This document shows, piece after piece, positions 36,720 through 45,347 of a DNA stretch of 64,000 nucleotides. The DNA lies in contig NZ_JBBOWX010000001.1 in NCBI RefSeq assembly GCF_038007285.1, forward strand, positions 62,001 through 126,000, in the 5' to 3' direction. The notes beneath the pieces are model-generated. The model was given only the letters and a program-made list of their open reading frames with translations. It was not told the origin of the DNA and ran no database searches. Positions within the stretch are counted from its first letter, which is position 1. The number at the start of each line of letters is the position of its first letter. The DNA is from Sporosarcina sp. FSL K6-3457. GTDB taxonomy: Bacteria > Bacillota > Bacilli > Bacillales_A > Planococcaceae. Both the position numbers and the translations under genes were made by a program.

Positions 36720-36822
36720 TTGTACCAATCCCTTCTGTTGTATAAAACTGTTGTTTATTGCTTTTAAGGAAAATATACACTAATATGAATCTGGAAATAT
36801 AAATACGTATTGGGGAGTAAAT

Positions 36823-37626
36823 ATGAATAATTCATCCTTTAAAAATAGATTACAAATTTACGAGTACACTCTTTCAACAAGTGAAAAGAAAATTGCTGAT
36901 TATGTGCTCAATCATGTTGAATCCGTGCCTTTTGAGTCTATTAGTGATTTGTCTGCTAAAATAGGTACTTCGCCTTCTACAATAACTAGGTTTTGTAAAA
37001 GGTTAGATTATAGAAGTTACGTGGAATTTCAGACCCTTTTGAAAACAGAGTCTTTTAAAGTCGCAAATTACGACACGATTGCTGAAAAGGTTATTGAGTA
37101 TTATCAATTGACACTCAAACAATCGAAAAGTATTTTTCAAAAAATATCACCTGAAGTTTTAGTGAATGATATTGAAGAATCTGACAAAGTAGTAATCTTG
37201 GGTATAGGTAGTTCCGGTCTAACTGCTACGGAATTCTCATTGAGACTAAACAGAATGGGTATAAACTCGATATCCGTGACAGATAGTTATTCAATGTTCG
37301 CCCAATCTGTTTTATTGGATTCAAAGGACTTAATTATCGCTATTTCAAATTCTGGAGAAACACCAGAAATAGTAAAAGCGTGTAGAGAAGCTAAAAAGAA
37401 CAATGTGAAAATAGTTGCACTAACTAAAAAATATAACTCTTCTATTAGTGAAACCACGGACAAGATTTTCTATACGAGTGATAGTGATCTTTTAGAGGAC
37501 GATAAATTTCACAATGACCAACTCTCTTTTTTATTCTTTATTGATGTGATTACTTATCATTTATTAAAAAACGATAAGTATAACGATAATTATAAAAAAG
37601 TTTTACATGTATGGAAGGAAAAATAA
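36823..37626 (+). CDS. MurR/RpiR-family regulator
   Basis: A 267-residue transcription factor. The N-terminal RpiR helix-turn-helix (about 1-75) reads STSEKKIADYVL to SPSTITRFCKRLDY. A SIS sugar-phosphate-binding domain follows (about 110-240) with VVILGIGSSGLTATEFS and ISNSGETPEIVKACREA. It is divergently placed to the PTS operon (start-to-start gap 103 bp) and is the obvious candidate for its control, with a sugar phosphate as signal. GGGGAG precedes the ATG. Confidence 0.9.
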   Translation: MNNSSFKNRLQIYEYTLSTSEKKIADYVLNHVESVPFESISDLSAKIGTSPSTITRFCKRLDYRSYVEFQTLLKTESFKVANYDTIAEKVIEYYQLTLKQSKSIFQKISPEVLVNDIEESDKVVILGIGSSGLTATEFSLRLNRMGINSISVTDSYSMFAQSVLLDSKDLIIAISNSGETPEIVKACREAKKNNVKIVALTKKYNSSISETTDKIFYTSDSDLLEDDKFHNDQLSFLFFIDVITYHLLKNDKYNDNYKKVLHVWKEK

Positions 37627-37687
37627 TATAGTGAACAGCCAATAAAGCCCCTGAAAATTATTTTTCGCAGTTAGTGAAAAATAATTT

Positions 37688-38371
37688 TTATTTATTTTTA
37701 ATAGCGCTTACAAATGTTTCTGTAATTAGTTTAGGACGGGTAATAGCGCTTCCTACAACTACGGAATAAGCTCCCTTTTCTAGTGATTTCTTTGCTAAAT
37801 CAGGAGTACTAATATGCCCTTCGGCAATTACAGGGATATTCACGCTTTTCAAGATTTCAGTTAAATAATAAAAATCGTTTGTTGTCACATTATAATCTTT
37901 GGAGATATCTGTATATCCCATTAAAGTGGTCGAAACACAATCGAATCCTAATTTTTCTGCTTCTATAGCTTCAGAAACTGTTGAAATGTCTGCCATTAAT
38001 AAGACGTTAGAATCTTTGGCTTTTATTTTCTGGATAAATGATTTTAAAGATTCATTATTAGGTCTTTTGCGATCGGTAGCGTCTAGTGCAATCATTTCAC
38101 ATTTTGAAGAAATTAATTCTTCAATTTCCTTTATGGTAGGGGTTATATAAATATCTGAGTCTGTATAATCTCGTTTTACTATGCCGATAATGGGTAAGTT
38201 TGTGTTTCTTTTAATTTCAATAATATCTTCCTTTGAATTTGAACGTATTCCATAAGCGCCACCTTGCTGTGCTGCTAATGCTACCTTTCCCATAATGTTT
38301 GATCCATGAAGTGGTTCATCTTCGAGAGCCTGGCATGATACTACTATGCCGCCTTTTATTCTATCCAACAT
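37688..38371 (-). CDS. nanE: N-acetylmannosamine-6-phosphate 2-epimerase
   Basis: A 227-residue TIM-barrel enzyme that converts ManNAc-6-P to GlcNAc-6-P. Family blocks are GGIVVSCQALEDEPLHG at the start, the catalytic Lys in IIGIVKRDY, and the catalytic Glu in VIAEGHIST, with the phosphate site VVVGSAITRP. The ATG at 38371 (MLDRIKGG) fits the family start and has AGGGTG 9 nt upstream. An ATG at 38407 has no ribosome site. It points toward the RpiR gene. NanE normally works with sialic-acid lyase and ManNAc kinase, neither of which is present; here the ManNAc-6-P may come through a PTS. Confidence 0.9.
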   Translation of the reverse strand: MLDRIKGGIVVSCQALEDEPLHGSNIMGKVALAAQQGGAYGIRSNSKEDIIEIKRNTNLPIIGIVKRDYTDSDIYITPTIKEIEELISSKCEMIALDATDRKRPNNESLKSFIQKIKAKDSNVLLMADISTVSEAIEAEKLGFDCVSTTLMGYTDISKDYNVTTNDFYYLTEILKSVNIPVIAEGHISTPDLAKKSLEKGAYSVVVGSAITRPKLITETFVSAIKNK

Positions 38372-38687
38372 CTGTGCAATCACCCTCTCTTTTGAAAATA
38401 ATTTCATTTAAAATAATTAATATGAAATTATTTTCTAATTATAGACGATAGTTTTGTAATGTGCAACCATATTATTTTTAATTTTGATGATAAAGATTAT
38501 TCAGGAATTGGAAAGGTGGGGGAATTCAAGGCGATAGGTTCTGACGCAATTCCGAATTGTATTAGAATCTGGTACCTTTATTGCTATAATAAGAAGGTGT
38601 CAAATGCCGAATAAAAGCTTTGACGCTCTTTTTACATTCAAAACGTAAGTGTTAGATTCGATATGCTAGTCGGGAGTTGAAGTTGAG

Positions 38688-39875
38688 ATGAACAAGAAGG
38701 ATATTGCAGCGATTCGCAAGCAATTTAAGTTGGATACGGATTTACTGAAAATCACTGAAATTTACAAGGTGTATATTAGGCAGGAGAGCAGTGAATTTTA
38801 TCATGAGGAAAGTCAGCCATTTTCTCTTTTGGACAGGGAGCAGCAGGAGTTGTTTCTGAACAATTTTAAAAAAGTGTTAGGTGGAAAATTGGGTTTAAAA
38901 CTATTTGAGGTGAAGTTTCGACAGCAAGAGGAGGAGCAAACGGACCATACGCAACAACTTTTATATGAGGGACTCCAAACGGCTGAGGTAGAAGATTGGA
39001 AAGAGAATATGCAAAGCATTGCCGAAAAGATGGTGCAGGACGTTCAATATGAAAAGGACATCGTTGTGACTTTTATTCGCGGGACTTATTTTAAACCGAC
39101 GAAAAGGAATCATGAGGAAGAGGAAGTCGCTAAACGGGATGAAGTGTACAAGAACCCGTTTATTCTCTGCAGTATGAATCAGACCGAGCTGCCGAAACGG
39201 TCACTTGTTTTTGATTTCAACGAGAAGGAATTTAAGTCACAGGACATGCTCGATCCGATTATCAATTTAACATCTCCAATCGGTGGATTTTTGTTCCCGG
39301 TCTTTACGGACAATGCCGCAGACGTCAATCACATCTTGTATGCTGCGGGTAAAGCGAATAAGCCGAATTACGAGTTTGTCGAGAGTGTGCTGGACGGCGA
39401 AGAGGTGATGACTGCTGATGACGATAAAGCTGTCTTTGAAGAAATTATAAAAGAAGTGGTTGGGAATGAAGTGAGTACCAAAACCCTTGCCAGTGTTTAT
39501 GATGAAATCAACAGTATGTTGGTTGTAGAAGATGAGGGGGAAGAGGAATACCTTCCTGTTCTGGATACGAAAGAAGTGGAACGTGTGCTAAAGGCAAGTG
39601 GCGTGAAGGATGTCAGCACGGAAAAAGTGGAGAGGGCATTTCAGACTGTAATCGAAGACAAAGCCTATGAAATGCAGGCGAGTCATATCGTTCCAAGTTA
39701 CACAACTAAGTCCATCAAGATTGAAACGAAAGTGGCAAATATTGCAATCAGCCCGCAAGACTTGAGATATGTGAGGCAGGTCACTGTCAATGGCAAACGT
39801 TGTATCTTGATTGAGGTGGAAGAAGACACGATGATTGAAGGGTTTACACTGCTTCCGGAAGAGTTGTTGGAATAG
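38688..39875 (+). CDS. DUF4317 protein
   Basis: A 395-residue protein of the DUF4317 family, known in Firmicutes and without a function. It opens with MNKKDIAAIRKQFKLDTDLLKI, the recognised start, and continues with long acidic helices and a middle block NPFILCSMNQTELPKRSLVFDF. No membrane segment, signal or catalytic motif is visible. A GGGAG site lies before the ATG, and a strong terminator follows, so it is a single-gene unit. The name is recalled from family resemblance; I cannot add a role. Confidence 0.75.
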   Translation: MNKKDIAAIRKQFKLDTDLLKITEIYKVYIRQESSEFYHEESQPFSLLDREQQELFLNNFKKVLGGKLGLKLFEVKFRQQEEEQTDHTQQLLYEGLQTAEVEDWKENMQSIAEKMVQDVQYEKDIVVTFIRGTYFKPTKRNHEEEEVAKRDEVYKNPFILCSMNQTELPKRSLVFDFNEKEFKSQDMLDPIINLTSPIGGFLFPVFTDNAADVNHILYAAGKANKPNYEFVESVLDGEEVMTADDDKAVFEEIIKEVVGNEVSTKTLASVYDEINSMLVVEDEGEEEYLPVLDTKEVERVLKASGVKDVSTEKVERAFQTVIEDKAYEMQASHIVPSYTTKSIKIETKVANIAISPQDLRYVRQVTVNGKRCILIEVEEDTMIEGFTLLPEELLE

Positions 39876-39939
39876 CTGTTATTCTCTTTGAAAATTGTGC
39901 AGTGGAAAAGATCTAACTATAAATACGTTCTTTATGAGA

Positions 39940-39990
39940 AAAAATACCACGTCCTAAACGGATTTTAGCGTTTAGAACGTGGTATTTTTA
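39940..39990. terminator. Strong bidirectional terminator
   Basis: The arms contain AAATACCACGT and ACGTGGTATTT with an inner stem CTAAACG/CGTTTAG. T- and A-tracts flank the hairpin. It lies between convergent genes. Confidence 0.88.
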
Positions 39991-40010
39991 TTCCATAAGG
40001 GATTGCTATA

Positions 40011-41177
40011 CTAGGGAAGATTCGTGTTTTGATCTTGTTCAATGGCAGACAATGCCAACTTTTTAATGGTCATGTCATCCATTGGTGGATTATGCAAACC
40101 TGCTCGGACATCGCGGTAGTGGCGCTGCAAAGGATTGCTGCGCTGCAGACTTTTGGCGCCGACGATTCGCATCGCTTTATCGACAATTGTCACGGCTGAG
40201 TTGGTGACGGTATGCTTGACGACACCAATCTCATTGGACAGTAGACTTCTTCGGGATTCATCGTCATACATTTCCGCGACGCTGTAGATCAGGTGTCTTG
40301 CTTGTGTTAACGCCAAATCCATTTCACCGATGAGCTGTTGAACGTTTGGTAATTGGCTGATGGGTCCGTTTAGACTGTTTGGCTTATGGTTATTGGCGAA
40401 GTGGACGGCGTAGTCACGCGCGGCTTGTGCGATGCCGAGATAACAGGCGGGAATGTGAAGAAGCCAAGCGTTTAGTGTCCCGCCACTTGGTGCATCTGGA
40501 AGTTCAACAAGCTTTGAAGCTTCAACGCTGACGTTATCGAGCACTAAATCATGGCTTGCGGTTCCCCGCATGGAAATAACATCCCACGTTTCTTCAATGG
40601 TAAGCCCTTCTAAATCCTTATGCAGCAGAAAGAAGCCAATCCTTTGTTGTTCTTCAATCCAGGCCGATGTTAGAAAATAGGTGAGAATGGGGGAGGCGGT
40701 TGTGAAAATTTTGCGTCCCGATAGAACCCAAGCCCCGTCTTTCTGGATGGCGGTTGTTCCAGGGCGCCCACCACGCGTCGGACTTCCCGTTTGTGCTTCA
40801 CTAGCAGTCCGATTTATCAATGCTCCGTTTAGTACTTCCTTGGCTAAAAAGTCTAAGTTGTCGTCCGTCCAAAGTTTTTTCTCGAAAAGCTCGCCAACCA
40901 CGCCAAGATTCCAGCCGATGGAAAGAGCTGTGTTAGCATCGAAGCTAGCAAGTGTTTCTTGGAGCAGCACCATGTCGTAGACGGTTAATCCCGCACCCCC
41001 GTAAGCTATTGGAAGCGTACTGCTGGTATAACCGATATCCACTAACGATTGAATATTTTCTTTTGGAAAGATGGATAACTCATCAATTTCGGCTGCTCCA
41101 TCTTTGAATGCTGCTTCTTTATCATATAGTTTTTGCAGCCATTCTTTTTGACGTGCTGTTTTCGCGAATAAATTCAT
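40011..41177 (-). CDS. acyl-CoA dehydrogenase family protein
   Basis: A 388-residue flavoenzyme of the acyl-CoA dehydrogenase fold. Marks are the middle-domain AEQ-like region (LINRTASEAQTGSPTRGG), GAWVLSGRKIFTTASPILTYFL, the RGTASHDLVLDNVSV segment and a C-terminal helical domain. The usual catalytic Glu region is not obvious, so it may belong to the side group of FAD-dependent monooxygenase or desulfurisation-like enzymes (DszC/SfnC type), which lack it. The ATG at 41177 follows GAGGAGG; the frame is open to 41225 without such a site. It is a single-gene unit. Confidence 0.8.
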   Translation of the reverse strand: MNLFAKTARQKEWLQKLYDKEAAFKDGAAEIDELSIFPKENIQSLVDIGYTSSTLPIAYGGAGLTVYDMVLLQETLASFDANTALSIGWNLGVVGELFEKKLWTDDNLDFLAKEVLNGALINRTASEAQTGSPTRGGRPGTTAIQKDGAWVLSGRKIFTTASPILTYFLTSAWIEEQQRIGFFLLHKDLEGLTIEETWDVISMRGTASHDLVLDNVSVEASKLVELPDAPSGGTLNAWLLHIPACYLGIAQAARDYAVHFANNHKPNSLNGPISQLPNVQQLIGEMDLALTQARHLIYSVAEMYDDESRRSLLSNEIGVVKHTVTNSAVTIVDKAMRIVGAKSLQRSNPLQRHYRDVRAGLHNPPMDDMTIKKLALSAIEQDQNTNLP

Positions 41178-41322
41178 CGTATTGCGCCTCCTCATGTCGT
41201 CGAAAATAATAGTAAGAGTATACAATGATTATAATCCATATTTGTTTAGTTAGCTTTGAAAGTGAACGCCATTTTTTCTTAGTGACTTGGAACATCAAGT
41301 ATATCAAAATCGAATAACTATG

Positions 41323-41357
41323 AAGGGTACCAGAGGATTGCGCATTGGTACCCTTTT
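41323..41357. terminator. Hairpin terminator
   Basis: AAGGGTACC and GGTACCCTTTT enclose a 15-nt loop. It lies upstream of the deoxyribosyltransferase gene, on either side of which no other gene uses it obviously. Confidence 0.6.
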
Positions 41358-41659
41358 AATTAACTTATAAGAGGGCATTAAATTGCGGAGAGTGCTAGCT
41401 AAAAATAGTGGTTACACCTATTATTGAAAGATGGGTTGTTCCATCATGGAAGGATCGCCTGTTTTGAGTATGCAGGAACTTATACAGGGATTCAAAATAA
41501 TCCATTTTATGAGCAGTTTTCTAATAAAGTATAAGTCCACAGTCTGTAGTGGTTTTTCATGGGAAAGACTAATTTTTAAACGTAGTGTTGAACTTCGATT
41601 TTATTTCGCGGGTTCAACCGATGCAAATAGCTAATAAAAACTAAAGGAGATTAAGGAAA

Positions 41660-42085
41660 ATGAAAAGAGTTTATTTAGCCAGCCCGTTTTTTAATGACAA
41701 GGAGATTGAATGCTTAGAACAGGTCGAGAAAATTTTGGCGGAAAAAGGTTTGAAAGTATTCTCACCGTTTAGAAATCCAATTGATGAAAGTGTTGAGGTT
41801 GGTTCACGTCAATGGTCAATTGAAACATTTATGGATGATATAAAACATATTAAGTGGGCGGAAATCGTTGTAGGTATCTATCATGGTAACTATTCGGACA
41901 GTGGAACAGCATGGGAACTTGGTTACGCTTATGCCACTGATAAGCCTGTTATTTTAGTCCATGTCGGCACAAACAGTAATTTAATGGTGCATGAAGGTTC
42001 ACATGCAAATATTACTTTAGAGGAGCTTAAAGACTATGATTTTGACCAATTAGCTAGCTCTTTCTATCCAGGTGAAATGCTCTAA
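41660..42085 (+). CDS. nucleoside 2-deoxyribosyltransferase
   Basis: A 141-residue enzyme that moves the deoxyribosyl group between bases in nucleotide salvage. The N-terminal KRVYLASPFFNDKE, the substrate-binding acidic residue region WAEIVVGIYHGNYSDSGTAWELGYAYATDKPVI with the catalytic Glu (about 93) in GTAWELGYA, are the standard family blocks. Length is normal for the short class. AAAGGAG lies upstream. The enzyme type is also common in phages and mobile DNA. It is a single-gene unit. Confidence 0.88.
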   Translation: MKRVYLASPFFNDKEIECLEQVEKILAEKGLKVFSPFRNPIDESVEVGSRQWSIETFMDDIKHIKWAEIVVGIYHGNYSDSGTAWELGYAYATDKPVILVHVGTNSNLMVHEGSHANITLEELKDYDFDQLASSFYPGEML

Positions 42086-42313
42086 TGGTTCAATTGAAGA
42101 ATATTTTTTGATTATGGGAAATATGCAATTTGAGATTTAACAGCTAGGGTTTTGAAACATTTTATAAAAATTATAAAATGAGTGATGTGTTTATTTTTGA
42201 AAGAACTACTTATTATAAAATTGAAATAGCCTCATCCGTGCATACTTTCAGGATATTTTACAATACTAAGCTTATCGTTACTTATCTTGTTTGCAGGAAG
42301 GGAAGAGGTATGA

Positions 42314-42589
42314 GTGGCTAAGCGTTCAGATACCAGTTGGAAAAAGGATAATCCAAACACTTTTTTAAGCAACTCTGTTCAAAAGGCAGATCGTGCCGTA
42401 AAGCAAGCGATGTCACATCCTGAGGAGATAGCGGTTGAGCATGCGTTCAATTCGATTTCACGTGCAGAGAAGGCATTTTCGAATGTAGAACAACATAAGG
42501 AGCGGCCGAATTCAGTCGAGCAAAACAAAGAACAGTTAGACCTGATGAAGCAGCAATTGAACGATGTCCGGGAGATTGTGGAAGAGTAA
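42314..42589 (+). CDS. small helical protein of unknown function
   Basis: A 91-residue protein rich in Lys, Glu, Gln and Asn, predicted to be mostly helical, with a possible coiled coil in the second half (KQQLNDVREIVEE). It has no Cys, no signal and no membrane segment. GTG at 42314 follows AGAGG and a strong terminator follows the stop, which supports a real gene. The composition resembles small spore or stress proteins of Bacillales, but I cannot name a family. Confidence 0.55.
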   Translation: MAKRSDTSWKKDNPNTFLSNSVQKADRAVKQAMSHPEEIAVEHAFNSISRAEKAFSNVEQHKERPNSVEQNKEQLDLMKQQLNDVREIVEE

Positions 42590-42603
42590 TCATATGTGAT
42601 AAT

Positions 42604-42640
42604 GACCCCCGGAGGTTTCGTAAAGCCTTTGGGGGCATTT
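42604..42640 (+). terminator. Rho-independent terminator
   Basis: CCCCCGGAGGTTT and AAAGCCTTTGGGGG form an imperfect stem followed by CATTTTA, 15 nt after the stop at 42589. Confidence 0.8.
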
Positions 42641-42736
42641 TATATCTACCTAATATTTGTAAATATTTAAATATGAGCTGAAGCACTAACTAAGTGATTG
42701 TTTGTAAATGCCAACTTCTTACACGAAGTGATTAAA

Positions 42737-42904
42737 TTAATGATTCCGTTTCGTCTCTCTCACTGATAATATCTCAGTGTCAGCTCCGTATTCTCCCCTG
42801 ATTACTTTCCTTGCGCCGACGGGGGTTCTCGCGGTGACTTGTTTGAGTTCTCTTGTACCGTTTAGTTCCATCTCCACAAGGAAGCATTTTGATCCACACA
42901 TCAT
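42737..42904 (-). CDS. small protein of 55 residues, unknown function
   Basis: Frame of 55 codons: it starts MMCGSKCFLVEMELNGTREL, continues KQVTARTPVGARKVIRGEYG and ends ILSVRETKRNH. GAGG lies 7 nt before the first of two ATG codons. The pattern of alternating hydrophobic residues followed by an ARKVI helix and a final strand looks like a small alpha/beta domain, and codon usage looks normal. It is too short for most gene finders. The rest of the 570-bp gap between 42641 and 43227 shows nothing else. Confidence 0.55.
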   Translation of the reverse strand: MMCGSKCFLVEMELNGTRELKQVTARTPVGARKVIRGEYGADTEILSVRETKRNH

Positions 42905-43227
42905 ATGAATTCCTCATTTCTTACGTTTTTCTTTTCATTTCCTTTATTGTAGGCTAACTCTGCCTTAATGGGAAATCTACCGCCATATCGATTTGGAAGA
43001 GGTCGTATATCATCAATCATCAAGCGTTGTTAGTAAGATTCTTTAGTTCGGCCCATTCTCCATTTCCGCATAATATCCTTCATTGTAGACATATCCCTTA
43101 ACTTATAACTCTACTGAGGGGCCGTATTGGTCTTGCTAGCTTAAATGAAATTCAATTTTTAGACTTCTACAAATTCGTTTGTTATATTTCATATATAAGT
43201 TATCTTGAAAACTAGGGGAGGATTTTT

Positions 43228-43452
43228 ATGGCTGACTGGCTTACAAGCTTAAAAACGGAAACACCTCAACAGGGATTTGAATTGGCGATTACATTGGCGC
43301 GAAAAGGTGTAGGGTATACGCAACCTTCAGCAGAGATTCGACAAGCTTTACGCCCGGTGTATGAATCGGATGCAGATAGTCTGACACTGGCATCGCAAGT
43401 CATTGCTATCCATTTTCAAACAGTAGCGCTTGCTAATAATCATTGGAAATGA
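43228..43452 (+). CDS. small helical protein of unknown function
   Basis: A 74-residue protein with mixed helices (GFELAITLARKGVGYTQPSAEIRQAL). There are no Cys pairs, signal or membrane segments. A good GGGGAGG site lies before the ATG and a strong terminator follows. It has its own promoter space and is likely a real single gene. I do not recognise a family. Confidence 0.6.
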   Translation: MADWLTSLKTETPQQGFELAITLARKGVGYTQPSAEIRQALRPVYESDADSLTLASQVIAIHFQTVALANNHWK

Positions 43453-43466
43453 ATAGATTATTAAAA

Positions 43467-43518
43467 TAGGTACCTGACTTTAAAACAAGGTTGAGTTGTT
43501 TTAAAGCTAGGTACCTTT
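43467..43518. terminator. Bidirectional terminator
   Basis: AAGGTACC-type arms pair over about 20 bp: AGGTACCTGACTTTAAAACAA with TTGTTTTAAAGCTAGGTACCT. It separates the small-protein gene from the convergent chitinase gene. Confidence 0.85.
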
Positions 43519-43545
43519 TCCTGTTGTTGTTTTCACCAATCAGAT

Positions 43546-45210
43546 TTAGTTAACCAATTCCCACACATCACTCGTACTCGGTGTTTCACCAAGCGTCCAC
43601 CATTTCGCTTTGTATGTTTGACCATCGAATAGGATGATGTCGCTGCCAGTGTATATGTTAGCTTTGCTCCACTCACTAATTGTTGGTTGAGCGCCAGTCT
43701 CTGCACCTTTTGTCCATACATCACTAGAGCTAGGCTTTTCGCCAACAGTCCACCATTTCGCTGTATAAATGTTGCCGTTAAAGAGGACGCGGTGTCCAGC
43801 TGTATACGTTTTCTGACTATCCCAATCTGTTACAAAATGAGAGACTGGTGAATCTGGCGTTATGCCATTTTTAAATTCATCGTTAATTGCCGAGAGTAAT
43901 GTGTATTGACGATCGGATGATAATTCCCAAATCATTGCACCACCGAGCCCTAGGTTTTCGATATAAGCTACTTTTGCTGCAATGGATTCTGTATCATCAT
44001 ACGTAACGAATTGCTTAGTCGTTTCGTTAAATAGGTAAGGAACTTGTGCTGTGTCATTCCAATAGCGTGTATAGCCGTTTTTGTCGACGTAATTCGCTAC
44101 TAAATCATCATATTCTATAGTACCTGCTTCCCATGTACCTGTACCGGCTCCTTGGCAGTTCAAATAGCCGCCGTTTTCTACGTTATTTGTATCGCCATCA
44201 CAGTTCGCCCATGACTTGCCGTAAAAAGGGAGTCCCATCACTAATTTTTTAGCAGGTACACCATTATCTAAATGACCTTTGATAGCTGTTGCTGCATCTG
44301 CCCCAGTATTGTTAACGCCCGCATCCGCTGCCTGGTAATCACCAAATAACGGCGCGTTATGCCCACTAGTAGACTGCCATGTACCACTGAAATCATAGGT
44401 CATGATATTGATAAAATCGACGACCTCGGCAATTTTATCTAATTCATTATTCACAGGGTAGGACAGACTTGCACTGGAAGCGATTGTTAATAAATACTCT
44501 TTGCCATCCTCTTGTCCAGCCTTATCTAATGCATTTCTAACATCTTGTAATAGTAGTGTATGGTTCTGCTTATCCTCAGGGCGATTGCTGTTGCCTTCGA
44601 GTCCACCAGCTACTGGATATTCCCAGTCAATATCAACGCCATCCATTTTAAATTGACGCACAAAATCGACTGCTGAATTAGCGAAGTTCTGTCTCAATTG
44701 CGGATCAGCCGCAATGTCAGAGAAGCGATTAGACCATGTCCAGCCACCAACTGAAATTAATGTTTTTAGATGTGAATTATCTACTTTTAATTGTGCTAGT
44801 TTACCAAGATTACCGTAAAGTTCATTGACTCCACCGTCGAAGCTACCTTGAAAATCGCTTTGTGCATCAATCCAAGGGTCACCGAGTACGACAGAGCCAT
44901 CAGCAATATCTGCTGCGGCAGTTCCATCACCCTTATCACATACTGCCGATGCGGGGTTGCCATGAATACCATCGAAGCAAACATCTGCGAAAGCGTAGTT
45001 AATATGCGTCAATTTACTTGGATCCAAATCTTCTACTTGGAAGTCTCTTCCGTAGGCACCCCAAGCGATAAAGTACCCAACGACCTTGTACTCATCGTCA
45101 GTAGCCGCAGCAGCCCTTACCGGTGATAAAGCTGGAAGTAAGGCCAAGATTAACAGTATACATAATGCAATAAGTGACGTTTTTTTACGGTTCACGTATG
45201 TCAATTGCAA
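43546..45210 (-). CDS. secreted GH18 chitinase with two CBM5/12-like modules
   Basis: A 554-residue extracellular chitinase. After a signal peptide (RKKTSLIALCILLILALLPA, cleavage near AAAA) a GH18 barrel follows (about 40-430) with SVGGW, the catalytic DGVDIDWEYP (DxxDxDxE), MTYDFSG and the late WELSSD. Two carbohydrate-binding modules of the CBM5/12 type follow, each with YTAKWWT or YKAKWWT and a closing VW. The start is TTG at 45210, 8 nt after AAGGAGG; an ATG-less upstream frame was rejected. A cre site lies 33 nt upstream. It is convergent to a small gene and next to a monooxygenase gene for the same substrate. Confidence 0.9.
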   Translation of the reverse strand: MQLTYVNRKKTSLIALCILLILALLPALSPVRAAAATDDEYKVVGYFIAWGAYGRDFQVEDLDPSKLTHINYAFADVCFDGIHGNPASAVCDKGDGTAAADIADGSVVLGDPWIDAQSDFQGSFDGGVNELYGNLGKLAQLKVDNSHLKTLISVGGWTWSNRFSDIAADPQLRQNFANSAVDFVRQFKMDGVDIDWEYPVAGGLEGNSNRPEDKQNHTLLLQDVRNALDKAGQEDGKEYLLTIASSASLSYPVNNELDKIAEVVDFINIMTYDFSGTWQSTSGHNAPLFGDYQAADAGVNNTGADAATAIKGHLDNGVPAKKLVMGLPFYGKSWANCDGDTNNVENGGYLNCQGAGTGTWEAGTIEYDDLVANYVDKNGYTRYWNDTAQVPYLFNETTKQFVTYDDTESIAAKVAYIENLGLGGAMIWELSSDRQYTLLSAINDEFKNGITPDSPVSHFVTDWDSQKTYTAGHRVLFNGNIYTAKWWTVGEKPSSSDVWTKGAETGAQPTISEWSKANIYTGSDIILFDGQTYKAKWWTLGETPSTSDVWELVN

Positions 45211-45242
45211 TGGTTCTTCCTCCTTGTTTGTTAGCTTTATAA

Positions 45243-45257
45243 GGAAAGCGCTTACAA
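45243..45257 (-). promoter_or_regulatory. cre (CcpA) site upstream of the chitinase gene
   Basis: On the minus strand it reads TTGTAAGCGCTTTCC, matching the cre consensus WTGNAANCGNWNNCW in all but the last base. It lies just upstream of the translation start, fitting catabolite repression of chitin use. Confidence 0.75.
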
Positions 45258-45347
45258 GTATAAGTTTCTCGGGCCCTCTCCTATCTAGTAAATACCACCC
45301 GCTACTCATCTAGAAAGATGGCGGGTGGATATTTTTGGTGAAGATAA

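Noticed and set aside
41431..41634. 67-codon plus-strand frame before the deoxyribosyltransferase gene
   Set aside because: No ribosome site, low-complexity composition and no recognisable domain.
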